In this document: positions 1 through 8,277 of the stretch, one piece after another
Layout: each line of letters starts with the position of its first letter
How positions within the stretch are numbered: the stretch's first letter is position 1
Source of the DNA: Chloroflexota bacterium
Lineage (GTDB): Bacteria > Chloroflexota > Dehalococcoidia > Lucifugimonadales > UBA3495
Reading direction: 5' to 3'
DNA length: 33,438 nucleotides
Assembly (NCBI GenBank): GCA_022562475.1
Contig: JADFPD010000015.1
Location: 1-33,438 of the forward strand
Made by a program: the position numbers and the translations under genes
The notes under the pieces: model-generated
Database searches by the model: none
Told to the model about the DNA's origin: nothing
Seen by the model: the letters and a program-made list of their open reading frames with translations, nothing else

Positions 1-1
1 T

Positions 2-1300
2 AACCCTGGCGGATGGGTCGCGATTCCCAATCATGAAGGCTATATCTACTTTCAGGAACAGTTGGCCCGCATGGGGTTCATCGTGGTCTCGGTCAACATG
101 AATGAGACCTGCTCGCAACCATTGGGAAGCGTGTCAGACATTCACCACAGAGCCCACATCCTCAACGAGGCGATCAGACATTTCCAGTCACTCGACGGCG
201 CAGGGCACGCGATATTTGGAGACCGGATCGATTTCTCCAAGGTCGGCCTCATGGGCCACTCGCGAGGTGGCGAAGCTGTTTTGCTCGCGACCTCCGAGAA
301 CCCTCCGGCGAATGTTCAATTTCAAGCGGTGCTGTCCTTGGCCCCGGTGGATTTTGGCACCACCAACGGTTCGCCTAATGGTTTTGCTTTTATGACAATC
401 TTGCCCGCCGGGGACGGCGACCTTGTGGATAACCCCGGCGCGAAGTTTTACGACCGGGCTCAGCCGACACCGTTCAAGGCCCAGCAATATATCTATGGAG
501 CCGGACACAATCCGTTCAACCGCCAATGGTTGATCGACGATGGTAACGGGGTTTTCCATCTGTCGCGAGATGCCCACGAGCGCATCCTTTCCGCTTATGG
601 TTCAGCGTTCTTCCGCAACGCCCTTCTTGGCCACGCGACGGTGGGGTTTCTCACCGGAGAGGAGTTGCCGAGTTTCGTACCCCACTCCTCGGTCCACTTG
701 AGCTTTGAGTGGGACCGACAGCTTGATGTAGACCATCACGAAGACGGAAATGGAATAGATTTTAATTCGTTGGGCGAACCAACGGACCAAACCGGAACAC
801 TCACCGCGGATGAGTATGCATTCGCTCAGTCGGGCGGCACTTTCAACCCGACGTTTTACGGGAATACCACTGGAATGGTGGCTCTGTGTCAGGAGCGTGG
901 CGGAGAATTCCGCTCTCAACTGAATGGCGCCAATGACCTGAAAGAAAAGGAAATCTGGATACGGGCCGCGGAGGTTTACAATGGTTCCACAGTCCCAGTA
1001 GCGGCAACAGGGTTCGAGATTGGCCTGGAAGACAGCGGATCGCCTTCGGTTATAGCCTGGATCGGCTCCGATGATGTGGGGGGCGCTCCGGTTCCGTTCT
1101 ATCGGCGGGATGACGACCTCGCCGACTTCGGGTTAGACAAGACCAAGACGATGTTGAAGACTTTTAGGTTCCCTGCCCATTGTTTCAAATCCCGGGAACC
1201 TGGGTTAAGGCTAGAATCGGTGAAGGCGATCCGTATTCGCCTCAGAGGTGAAGAAACACGGCCTTTGGCATTTGACGTCCTACAGGTGGTGTCGAGATGA
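2..1300 (+). CDS. Alpha/beta-hydrolase fold protein (5' end outside window)
   Basis: The reading frame is open from base 2, so the gene begins before the window; 432 residues are visible. A nucleophile elbow GHSRGGE lies at visible residues 85-91 (Ser87), preceded by the strand FIVVSVN and followed by a GAGHNPFN segment that could supply the catalytic His. This is the layout of secreted-type alpha/beta hydrolases related to the dienelactone hydrolase/PET-hydrolase-like group. About 200 further residues after the hydrolase core look like a beta-rich accessory domain of unknown role. The stop overlaps the next start by ATGA (1297-1300), so the two genes are probably translationally coupled. Substrate cannot be told from sequence; esterase or lipase is the likely class. 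Signal peptide and true start are not visible. Confidence 0.75.
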   Translation, partial: NPGGWVAIPNHEGYIYFQEQLARMGFIVVSVNMNETCSQPLGSVSDIHHRAHILNEAIRHFQSLDGAGHAIFGDRIDFSKVGLMGHSRGGEAVLLATSENPPANVQFQAVLSLAPVDFGTTNGSPNGFAFMTILPAGDGDLVDNPGAKFYDRAQPTPFKAQQYIYGAGHNPFNRQWLIDDGNGVFHLSRDAHERILSAYGSAFFRNALLGHATVGFLTGEELPSFVPHSSVHLSFEWDRQLDVDHHEDGNGIDFNSLGEPTDQTGTLTADEYAFAQSGGTFNPTFYGNTTGMVALCQERGGEFRSQLNGANDLKEKEIWIRAAEVYNGSTVPVAATGFEIGLEDSGSPSVIAWIGSDDVGGAPVPFYRRDDDLADFGLDKTKTMLKTFRFPAHCFKSREPGLRLESVKAIRIRLRGEETRPLAFDVLQVVSR

Positions 1301-1728
1301 ACGACCAATTTGATAGGCCCCTAGAACCGGAAGACGGAGATGACGACTCTCAAGCTGCGCCCCAGTCCGCTCCACAGTCGGCGTTCACACTCCCCGCGAT
1401 TCGGGAGATGGAAATCACGAGGGTCCGCTATGAGGTGCCCCGTCCCTATTACGTTGGGAGGGACCGTATAGAGTGCTCTAATGGCGTTGAGTTCATGATC
1501 AATACCGATGGCCCTATCCCGATACGGGCTTTGAGCCCCATTCTTTTCGTTGGCGACGTTGAAATCGATGCCTACGAAGAACTCGGCGAGAATAATTATC
1601 GTTTCATCGCCTACCTCACCGAAGAACTAAAGGAAGGGGACCAAATCTCCTTCGGTTGGGGCCGGGGCTCGGCTAAGTTTGAAACGAATTTTATGTATGA
1701 GCCGGGCTCCGAAGAGGAAGACCGTTAA
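1297..1728 (+). CDS. Small acidic protein of unknown function
   Basis: This 143-residue product begins on an ATG that overlaps the stop of the hydrolase gene (ATGA), a usual sign of translational coupling. It has no signal peptide, membrane helix or recognisable motif. Both ends are acidic and low in complexity (EPEDGDDDSQ near the N-terminus, GSEEEDR at the end), and the middle reads like short beta strands with alternating hydrophobic residues. I do not recognise the family. Its coupling to the hydrolase suggests a shared job, but nothing in it shows which. Confidence 0.6.
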   Translation: MNDQFDRPLEPEDGDDDSQAAPQSAPQSAFTLPAIREMEITRVRYEVPRPYYVGRDRIECSNGVEFMINTDGPIPIRALSPILFVGDVEIDAYEELGENNYRFIAYLTEELKEGDQISFGWGRGSAKFETNFMYEPGSEEEDR

Positions 1729-1803
1729 CAAATAACCCAGCCTACGGCCAACACGATTACACAAGCGGCCTAGACGCTCAAGATCGCGATGGTCCTATTT
1801 GCC

Positions 1804-2133
1804 CTACTTTGCCGGCAGCGACCTGGCGAAGGCCGCGCCGCGTTCCACCCATTCGGCCAACGCTGCGTCCGTGGCGATACCCTCCGAACCCACATAGACA
1901 AAGCCCTTCATCGGCCTTCCAGTGAAGTCCATGGGCCGGGCGTGGGGGAGCATCAGGGCGTCTTCAAAATTGTCTGGGCCGGGCCGCACCATCAGATCGC
2001 TTCCCGTGACGCCCACAGCCATATTCCGCCCCACCATGAAGCAGAGTCCGCCGAACATCTTTTTTTCCGTGTAGCCGGGCTCCAACCGGAACAGGGCGCG
2101 GACCCGCTCCGCCAGTTTCTCGTCGTAGGGCAT
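1804..2133 (-). CDS. TfoX N-terminal domain protein
   Basis: The 109-residue product matches the TfoX/Sxy N-terminal domain in outline. It starts with a short helix (DEKLAERVRALF), then has the typical KKMFGGLCFMVG strand pair, an MVRPGP segment, and the MDFTGRPMKGFVYV block, ending in a helix. TfoX/Sxy was named for competence regulation in gammaproteobacteria, but stand-alone copies of this domain are widespread and mostly of unknown role. There is no C-terminal TfoX domain here. It is separated by about 97 bases from the stop of the dehydrogenase gene upstream on the same strand. Confidence 0.8.
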   Translation of the reverse strand: MPYDEKLAERVRALFRLEPGYTEKKMFGGLCFMVGRNMAVGVTGSDLMVRPGPDNFEDALMLPHARPMDFTGRPMKGFVYVGSEGIATDAALAEWVERGAAFARSLPAK

Positions 2134-2230
2134 TTTTACACCTCGCGGTTGGTACCCAACGGCATTTTACTGTCTGGGGTGGTCTTGGGATACGTCCTGC
2201 TGTCCGTCGCCAGTGGACCCGGCACTTGGG

Positions 2231-3316
2231 TTAAAACACCACCACCGACCGCAACACTTCGCCCCGCTCCATCTTGTGGAAGGCTTCTTCCACGTCGCCG
2301 ATGCCGATGGTCTCGGAGACGAAGCGGTCTAGGTCCAGGCGTCCCTGCAGGTAGAGGTCGATCAGCATGGGGAAATCGCGGGAGGGTAGGCAGTCGCCGT
2401 ACCAGGACGATTTCAGGCTGCCGCCCCGGCCGAATATCTCCAGCAGCGGCAGTTCGATCTTCATGTCGGGGCTGGGGACGCCCACGAGCACCAACGTTCC
2501 GGCGTGGTCTCTGGCGTAGAAGGCCTGCTCGTAGGTCACCGGGTTGCCCACGGCCTCGATGGCCACATTCACGCCGTTCCCGCCGGTCAACTTTCTGATC
2601 TCTTCAACCGGGTCCATGGACGTGGCGTTGATGGTATGGGTCGCCCCGAATTCCTTGGCCCAGGCCAGCTTCCGGTCGTCCAGGTCCACCCCGATTATGG
2701 TGTGGGCGCCCGCCAGACGGGACCCGGCGATGGCCGCGTTCCCCACCCCGCCGCAACCGAACACCGCCACCGAGTCGCCCCGGCCAACGTTGCCCGTGTT
2801 AGTGGCTGCCCCAAAACCGGCCATGATTCCGCAGCCCACCAACCCGGCGACTTCAGGGCTGGCCTGGGGCGAGACTTTCACCGCCTGTCCGGCATCCACG
2901 AGGGTCAATTCGGCGAAGGCGCCGATGCCCAGGGCGGGCGACAGGGGAGTGCCGTCGGCCAGGGTCATGGGCTGGGAGGCGTTCCGGCTGGCGAAGCAGT
3001 ACCAGGGAGCGCCCCGCAGGCAGGAACGGCAGGTCCCGCAGGGGGCACGCCAGGCGATGATCACGAAGTCGCCGGGGGCCACGTTGGTCACGCCGTCGCC
3101 CACCGATTCCACGATTCCGGAAGCCTCATGTCCCAGGAGGAAGGGGAAGTCGTCGTTGATGGCCCCCTCCCGGTAATGGAGGTCGGTGTGGCACACGCCG
3201 CAGGCCTTCACCCGGACCAACGCTTCGCCGGGGCCCGGATCGGGCACCAAGATGGGGACCAACTTCACCGGCGCGCCCTTGGCTTCCGCGACTACTCCAT
3301 TAACCTGGTGGGCCAT
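2231..3316 (-). CDS. Zn-dependent alcohol dehydrogenase, S-(hydroxymethyl)mycothiol dehydrogenase-like
   Basis: A medium-chain dehydrogenase of 361 residues. The catalytic zinc site is visible as CGVCHTD (Cys42) and GHE (His63, Glu64), with a third ligand probably in LVGCGIMAG. The structural zinc lobe is [15 protein letters not shown], and the Rossmann motif is [10 protein letters not shown]. The run [18 protein letters not shown] and the GRGDSVAV block resemble actinobacterial mycothiol-dependent formaldehyde dehydrogenase more than glutathione-dependent class III enzymes. The family oxidises thiol-bound formaldehyde or related alcohols with NAD. I chose the ATG at 3316 because AGGAGG lies 9 bases before it (3326-3331 on the plus strand); an in-frame ATG seven codons upstream has no such site. 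Formaldehyde detoxification is inferred. Confidence 0.85.
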   Translation of the reverse strand: MAHQVNGVVAEAKGAPVKLVPILVPDPGPGEALVRVKACGVCHTDLHYREGAINDDFPFLLGHEASGIVESVGDGVTNVAPGDFVIIAWRAPCGTCRSCLRGAPWYCFASRNASQPMTLADGTPLSPALGIGAFAELTLVDAGQAVKVSPQASPEVAGLVGCGIMAGFGAATNTGNVGRGDSVAVFGCGGVGNAAIAGSRLAGAHTIIGVDLDDRKLAWAKEFGATHTINATSMDPVEEIRKLTGGNGVNVAIEAVGNPVTYEQAFYARDHAGTLVLVGVPSPDMKIELPLLEIFGRGGSLKSSWYGDCLPSRDFPMLIDLYLQGRLDLDRFVSETIGIGDVEEAFHKMERGEVLRSVVVF

Positions 3317-3390
3317 GGATTTCTTCCTCCTGGACATCGTATCGAATCACCTGGAAATATTATGCCGGAGGCTTGGTGTCTGTCCACAGG

Positions 3391-4596
3391 TCAGTCCGCC
3401 AGCGCAGACTCAATCTTCTGGGCGAACCCGATGAGCTCCTCGTCCGAGCCGCGGTCACCCATGATGGAGAGGCCCACCGGCAGTCCGTTCACTTCGCCCA
3501 GCGGCATGCTCAATTGCGGCCTGCCCGTGGTGCCCGCGATGCAGGTCAGCCGGCTCAAACGCCCTTGCACGTCTTTCTTCGCGGAGGCGGGCAGGCCGCG
3601 AAGCGGCGCTGGGACCACCGCCGTGGGCAGGCAGACAAACCCACCGCCGGCGAATACCTCGTCCATCCTGGCCCTGATGCTGTCCCGCAGCACGGCTGCT
3701 TCGTTCAATTGGGTGTCGGTCAAACTGATGGCCAAGTTGTAACGCTCGCTGACCCAGAAGCTGAACCTGGGATTGACCTGGTCGACCCAGTCTTTCACCG
3801 AGTCCCAGGCCTCCTTGGATTGGAGCACGTTCTGTTGGGCGGCCCATTCGGCCAGGCCATTCGCCGCCAGTCGCAAGGTGGTTGAACTGCCGGCTAAGGC
3901 GCCGATCTTCTCAGCCAGCGGCAGCAAGACCGCCGAAACATCTTCGTCCGCCTCTTCAAAAGCGTCCTGGGCGATTATCAAGCGGTTGGGGCTTGAGTCG
4001 GGGATTTCTTTCTTAAACACCGCTTCGGCGACTCTGGCGTAAGTCTCGGCGCTCCTGGTGAACCAGCCGATGGTGTCGTAGCTGAGGGCCTGCATCAAGA
4101 TGCCGTCCAGAGGGATTCGCCCGTGGGTGGGGCGGAGACCGTAGAGGCCGCAGAAACTGGCGGGTATGCGTACTGAGCCTCCGGTGTCGGACCCCAGGGC
4201 GAAATCCACCAGCCTTCCGGCCACAGCCGCCGCCGACCCGCTGGACGAGCCTCCCGGTACTCTGCCCGGTGCATTGGGGTTGATGGGCGTGCCGTAGTGG
4301 GCGTTCTCGCCCAGGATGCCCCGGGTTAATTCGTCGGTGTGGGTCTTGCCCACCATGGTGGCCCCGGCATCCACCAAGGTCTGCACTATCCAGGCGTTGC
4401 GCTCGGCCGGTGGGTGGGTCGCCTTCCAGTCGGGATTGCCCCCTCCGGTTACGTGCCCGGCCACGTCGAATATGTCCTTGGCGGCGAATGTCAGGCCGGA
4501 CAGCGGGCCACCTGGCTTTCCAGCTAGATAGGCCTCGGTGTCCTTGCAGAAAGCGTCCAAGTTATCCGTGACGAGTGGCTGTTTGGCATCGGCCAT
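3391..4596 (-). CDS. Amidase-signature family amidase
   Basis: A 401-residue amidase-signature enzyme. The Ser-cis-Ser-Lys triad is visible: Lys in FAAKDIFDV, Ser in the Gly/Ser-rich loop PGGSSSGSAAAVA, and Ser in GSDTGGSVR. The length fits short amidases of the AtzF/GatA-related kind rather than GatA itself, and no gatB or gatC lies nearby. The reaction is hydrolysis of a carboxamide to acid and ammonia; the substrate is unknown. The start at 4596 is preferred because GGAGG sits 7 bases upstream (4604-4608 on the plus strand); an in-frame ATG 13 codons earlier is the alternative. It is transcribed away from the lipoprotein gene, so promoters for both should lie in 4597-4771. Confidence 0.88.
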   Translation of the reverse strand: MADAKQPLVTDNLDAFCKDTEAYLAGKPGGPLSGLTFAAKDIFDVAGHVTGGGNPDWKATHPPAERNAWIVQTLVDAGATMVGKTHTDELTRGILGENAHYGTPINPNAPGRVPGGSSSGSAAAVAGRLVDFALGSDTGGSVRIPASFCGLYGLRPTHGRIPLDGILMQALSYDTIGWFTRSAETYARVAEAVFKKEIPDSSPNRLIIAQDAFEEADEDVSAVLLPLAEKIGALAGSSTTLRLAANGLAEWAAQQNVLQSKEAWDSVKDWVDQVNPRFSFWVSERYNLAISLTDTQLNEAAVLRDSIRARMDEVFAGGGFVCLPTAVVPAPLRGLPASAKKDVQGRLSRLTCIAGTTGRPQLSMPLGEVNGLPVGLSIMGDRGSDEELIGFAQKIESALAD

Positions 4597-4771
4597 TGAG
4601 GCGCCTCCGGGATCATCGTCTAGCTTGTGGCTCACACCGGTCTGGGGCGGGCAACGTAGTATATATCAAGAAGTTAGCCGGACCCCCGAAAAGTGCGGGA
4701 ACTAAATCGCGACGGAATCCGTCATACAGGAAGAAGGCACAAATAAAACTAGAATCGGACTGAGGACGGCG

Positions 4772-5605
4772 ATGCAAAAGAGAATCAGCACAATTATTTT
4801 CCTGGTGGTTATGACCGCGCTTCTGGCGGCGGTTGCTTGCGGAGGCAGCTCAACGGCGCCCCTGCCCACCCAACCTCCGCCCACCGATCAACCGATCAAG
4901 GGACCGCCCAAGCCCACCGAAACTCCGGTCAAAGGGAACCCGCCTCCGGAGGAACCTGCGACGGTGATGGCGCCCGCGCCGATCGACGGCGCTACGGTAG
5001 TGGCCCCGCTAGTGCCCAGTGGGGAGTACACCCTCAATATCACCTCCGGGTTGCCCAGCGGTTGCGCCCAGTTCAACGAATTCCGGGTTGAGCGTGATGG
5101 CAGCGGGATTGTGGTTGACGTAACCAACCTGGTGCCCAACCCCAATAAACTCATCGCCTGCACCGCGATCTACGGTTATCACGAGAGCGAGATTCCATTG
5201 GGCAGCGGGCTGATTGCCGGCGAAGCGTACTCCATCACGATCAACGGCGAACTGGCGATCTCTTTCACCGCTCAGGACGAAACAGGGCTGGCCATGATTG
5301 AGAAAGAATCGCCGATCGAGTACGTGGAGATCACCGAAGCTGACGGCGGCTATCTCTTGACGATTGTCTCCAGGCTGCCCAAAGGCAGCAGTTGCTCCCG
5401 GTTCAACGGCTACGAGATCAACCGGCGGTTCATAGACCGCATTGAAGTCACCGTGACCCATCTGGAAGTCGCGGCTGACAACGTGCCCTGCACCGACGAC
5501 CTGCCGGCGGTCTTTACCGAGATTCCTTTGGGCGAAGGCTTTGAATCCGGCCAAACCTACATAGTGTCCGTGAACGGCGAGGATACGGCCTTTACCGCCA
5601 GATAA
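4772..5605 (+). CDS. Lipoprotein with two copies of an unrecognised beta domain
   Basis: The 277-residue product has a lipoprotein signal peptide with lipobox LAAVAC (acylated Cys23). A Pro/Thr-rich linker follows to about residue 70, then two similar domains of roughly 85 residues each. Corresponding segments are GEYTLNITSGLPSGCAQFNE with GGYLLTIVSRLPKGSSCSRF near their starts, EIPLGSGLIAGEAYSITING with EIPLGEGFESGQTYIVSVNG near their ends, and SFTAQ with AFTAR at the close. Each copy keeps two Cys that could form a disulfide. I do not recognise the domain. It is presumably exported and anchored in the outer leaflet of the membrane. A binding role is possible but unsupported. Confidence 0.75.
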   Translation: MQKRISTIIFLVVMTALLAAVACGGSSTAPLPTQPPPTDQPIKGPPKPTETPVKGNPPPEEPATVMAPAPIDGATVVAPLVPSGEYTLNITSGLPSGCAQFNEFRVERDGSGIVVDVTNLVPNPNKLIACTAIYGYHESEIPLGSGLIAGEAYSITINGELAISFTAQDETGLAMIEKESPIEYVEITEADGGYLLTIVSRLPKGSSCSRFNGYEINRRFIDRIEVTVTHLEVAADNVPCTDDLPAVFTEIPLGEGFESGQTYIVSVNGEDTAFTAR

Positions 5606-5630
5606 GCTAGAACTTGCCACTGACGCAAAG

Positions 5631-5657
5631 GACCGGCCAGTTTTTCCACGGCCGGTC
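5631..5657 (+). terminator. Weak hairpin after the lipoprotein gene
   Basis: Eight-base perfect arms GACCGGCC and GGCCGGTC flank an 11-base loop, 26 bases after the lipoprotein stop. No strong T-run follows on the plus strand, so it may act as a factor-assisted terminator or only as an mRNA 3' structure. Confidence 0.4.
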
Positions 5658-5730
5658 TCTACGTTTATCGAATCTACGATATACTGATTGCCATCTGACC
5701 GGGCGGGAAATCTCAACCGAATCGTTCGAT

Positions 5731-5750
5731 CAGTCAGGGACAGTCAGGGA
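5731..5750 (+). repeat. Perfect 10-base tandem repeat over the Rieske gene leader
   Basis: CAGTCAGGGA occurs twice in direct succession. The second copy runs into the ribosome binding site GGAGG of the oxygenase gene, which starts at 5759. A recent slippage duplication is the simplest origin. Confidence 0.9.
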
Positions 5751-5758
5751 GGGTCAAT

Positions 5759-7108
5759 ATGCTGACCGCCGAAGCCAACGAGAGACTCACCAGAGTGGGT
5801 CCAGGGACCCCAATGGGCGATCTGATGCGCCGCTATTGGATCCCCATAAGGCCGCTGTCGCAATTGAAAGAAGAAGATGTGATGCCCGTCCGGGTGCTGG
5901 GAGAGGACCTGGTCCTCTTCATCACCAAGAAGGGAGACTTGGGCCTGATCGGTGAACGGTGCCCGCACCGGTTGACGCTGATGAAGTACGGCATCCCCGA
6001 CGAAGACGGCCTCCGCTGCTGTTACCACGGTTGGATGTACGCTCCAGACGGCCAGTGCATCGATACCCCTCTGGAGTCGCCCACCAACAAGCTCAAGGAC
6101 CAGGTGAAGATAGGGTCGTACCCGGTGCAGGAGATGGGCGGTCTGGTCTGGGCGTATATGGGGCCGCAGCCGGCGCCGTTGCTGCCACCCTGGGACCTGT
6201 TCGTGATGCCCAACGCCATCCGCCAGATCGGGATAACCCATCTGGCCTGCAACTGGCTCCAATGCCACGAGAACACCGGAGACCCGGCCCACAGCGTCTA
6301 TCTCCACGGCTACAATTTTCAATACATCTTGGCGAAGCAGGGCAAGCTTGACGAGCGGACGAAAGACCGGCAGTTATCCACCCTGCATTCCAGGATCGAG
6401 ATGGGCCGGGGCATCGAGTCCCTATACGCCCATGAGACCCGATACGGCATGGAGAAGGGCATCAACTACTCCAAAGCCCTGGGCGCGGACAAAGACCGCC
6501 AGTCCCGCCACTCGACGGTCATATTCCCCTTCTTCACCCAGACCGGCGGGCCCGGACAGGTGCGTCAGGAATTCCAGATACGGGTGCCCATCGACGACAC
6601 CAACACCTACCACATCGCCTATGGCTGCTACACAGCCCCGAATGGGGTCGACGCCGGAGACCAGGACTCGGTGCCCTATTACGACATCCCGATCTTCGAC
6701 GATGACGGCCGGCCGATCTGGGATTTTGTGCTTGCCCAGGACTCCCACGCTTGGGTCTCCCAGGGTGACATAATGGACCGGACCGCGGAACACCTGGGCC
6801 GGACCGACCTGCCCATCGTGTTCATGCGCCGGCAGTTCGAACAACAGATGCTTATTGTGGAGGACGGTGGCGACCCCAAGAATGTCTTCCGTGACCCGAG
6901 TTCCATGCCCGACCTGATCCACGGCGGTATCTGGGATGAGAACGACTCGTCGGTCACGGGCGCGGGAGGCGCGATCGTAAACTTCCGGTCCGCCTACCAC
7001 AAAGGATACGGCGTCGACGATGCCGACCGTTACGGCCCGGCGATGCCCATGATCATTGACCTGATGCAACGCATCGACGATCACAATGCAGCCGTTGCTT
7101 CTGACTGA
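5759..7108 (+). CDS. Rieske non-heme iron oxygenase, alpha subunit (phthalate dioxygenase-like)
   Basis: The 449-residue product has an N-terminal Rieske [2Fe-2S] domain with Cys68-x-His70 and Cys87-x2-His90 (16 residues between the pairs). The mononuclear iron site shows Asn165, then Asp175-x2-His178-x4-His183 in the order typical of ring-hydroxylating oxygenases. Length and the N-terminal MGDLMRRYWIP stretch point to the phthalate 4,5-dioxygenase-like group, whose members hydroxylate or O-demethylate aromatic acids and related rings. No reductase or ferredoxin gene is adjacent, so electrons must come from elsewhere. GGAGG lies 6 bases before the ATG. The neighbouring ring-cleavage dioxygenase and dehydrogenases fit an aromatic catabolic role; the actual substrate is unknown. 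Confidence 0.92.
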   Translation: MLTAEANERLTRVGPGTPMGDLMRRYWIPIRPLSQLKEEDVMPVRVLGEDLVLFITKKGDLGLIGERCPHRLTLMKYGIPDEDGLRCCYHGWMYAPDGQCIDTPLESPTNKLKDQVKIGSYPVQEMGGLVWAYMGPQPAPLLPPWDLFVMPNAIRQIGITHLACNWLQCHENTGDPAHSVYLHGYNFQYILAKQGKLDERTKDRQLSTLHSRIEMGRGIESLYAHETRYGMEKGINYSKALGADKDRQSRHSTVIFPFFTQTGGPGQVRQEFQIRVPIDDTNTYHIAYGCYTAPNGVDAGDQDSVPYYDIPIFDDDGRPIWDFVLAQDSHAWVSQGDIMDRTAEHLGRTDLPIVFMRRQFEQQMLIVEDGGDPKNVFRDPSSMPDLIHGGIWDENDSSVTGAGGAIVNFRSAYHKGYGVDDADRYGPAMPMIIDLMQRIDDHNAAVASD

Positions 7109-7130
7109 AGCTAATTCCACTCACAATGGC

Positions 7131-7171
7131 AACGTAGAGGCATCCCGATTTAATCGGGATGCCTCTACGTT
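7131..7171. repeat. Perfect 20-bp inverted repeat after the Rieske gene
   Basis: Two exact 20-base arms (7131-7150 and 7152-7171, the left one beginning AACGTAGAGGCATCCCGATT) are separated by one base, 22 bases after the oxygenase stop. The core GGCATCCCGAT is nearly shared with the palindrome at 14869-14898. It could form a very stable RNA hairpin and stop or protect transcripts, and it looks like one copy of a dispersed intergenic element. Confidence 0.9.
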
Positions 7172-7255
7172 ATTCCGCCACCGGTGATAAACTGTCCCGA
7201 CATCTTGGGAGACAGTCACCTACTTTCGTTATCGATCTTGAAGAAGGAAAAATAA

Positions 7256-8239
7256 ATGCGCGCAGCCGTTATTACCGAGCCTGGAGGTCCCGAAGTTTTG
7301 AAGGTGATGGAGGTCGATGACCCGGTCCCCGGCCCTGAAGATGTTCTCGTTGACGTGAAAGCCACCGCCTTGAACCGGGCTGACATGCTACAACGCCAAG
7401 GCGGCTACCCTGCTCCGCCGGGCAGCCCCAGCGACATACCCGGACTGGAGTTTGCCGGAGTAGTCCTCGAGGCCGGTGAACGGGTGATCGGCATGGCCAA
7501 AGGAGACCGCGTTTTCGGCCTCTTGGGCGGTGGCGGATACGCCAGCCGCACGGTCACCCATCACCGCATGGCCATACCCATCCCAGACGGTTGGGACTTC
7601 GTGCAGGCTGCCGCAACCCCTGAGGTCTATTTCACGGCCTATGACGCGCTATTCAACCGGGGCAACCTGCAGATGGGAGAGAAGGTGCTGGTCCACGCGG
7701 CCGGAAGCGGAGTTGGCACCGCGGCGGTGCAACTGGCCCACCATGCCGGAGCATTCGTGTTCGGCACCGCCGGCACCGCCGGGAAACTGGCCGGTGCGGC
7801 CAAGCTGGGCATGGACGTGGGCATCAACTACCACGACCAAGACTTCGCGGCCGTGGTCAAAGAACACACCGCCGGCGCGGGGGTGGACGTGCTGATAGAT
7901 TTCATCGGCGGGCCTTACTGGGACCAGAACATCGCCTCCTTGGCTGTTCTGGGCCGATTGGTCGAGGTCGGCCTGATGGGCGGCAGCCGTGTCGAAGTAG
8001 ACCTGGGCCAATTGATGGCCAAGCGCCTGCAGGTGACGGGCACCGGCCTAAGGGGCCGGTCCATCGAAGAAAAGCTGGCCGTGACCGCCCAATTCAAACG
8101 TCATGTGCTGCCCCACCTGGCCTCAGGTAGCATGAAGCCGGTGGTCGACCGGACGTTCCCGTTGGAAGAGGTTGCGGACGCCCACCGTTACATGGAGACC
8201 AACGCCAATTTCGGCAAGATCGTGTTGACCATCGACTAG
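7256..8239 (+). CDS. NAD(P)H:quinone oxidoreductase, zeta-crystallin/PIG3-like MDR
   Basis: A zinc-free medium-chain reductase of 327 residues. The N-terminal half carries the PIG3/quinone reductase block ATALNRADMLQRQGGYP. The nucleotide-binding motif is AAGSGVGTAAVQLA near residue 150, and the Cys/His zinc ligands of alcohol dehydrogenases are missing. Such enzymes reduce quinones or enones with NADPH in the cytosol. GAAGGA lies 7 bases before the ATG. It stands between two catabolic genes and could act on an unsaturated ring or enone intermediate, but a general detoxifying role is equally possible. Confidence 0.88.
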   Translation: MRAAVITEPGGPEVLKVMEVDDPVPGPEDVLVDVKATALNRADMLQRQGGYPAPPGSPSDIPGLEFAGVVLEAGERVIGMAKGDRVFGLLGGGGYASRTVTHHRMAIPIPDGWDFVQAAATPEVYFTAYDALFNRGNLQMGEKVLVHAAGSGVGTAAVQLAHHAGAFVFGTAGTAGKLAGAAKLGMDVGINYHDQDFAAVVKEHTAGAGVDVLIDFIGGPYWDQNIASLAVLGRLVEVGLMGGSRVEVDLGQLMAKRLQVTGTGLRGRSIEEKLAVTAQFKRHVLPHLASGSMKPVVDRTFPLEEVADAHRYMETNANFGKIVLTID

Positions 8240-8277
8240 CAGGCGACTGACCGGCCCGCGTGCCAGGGAGAAACGAC

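Noticed and set aside
2504-3742. Long plus-strand open frame of 412 codons
   Set aside because: It runs antisense across the dehydrogenase and amidase genes and has low-complexity, GC-driven composition without any domain pattern.
5009-5716. Minus-strand frame of 235 codons over the lipoprotein
   Set aside because: The plus-strand frame has a signal peptide, lipobox and internal domain repeat; the antisense frame has no such marks.
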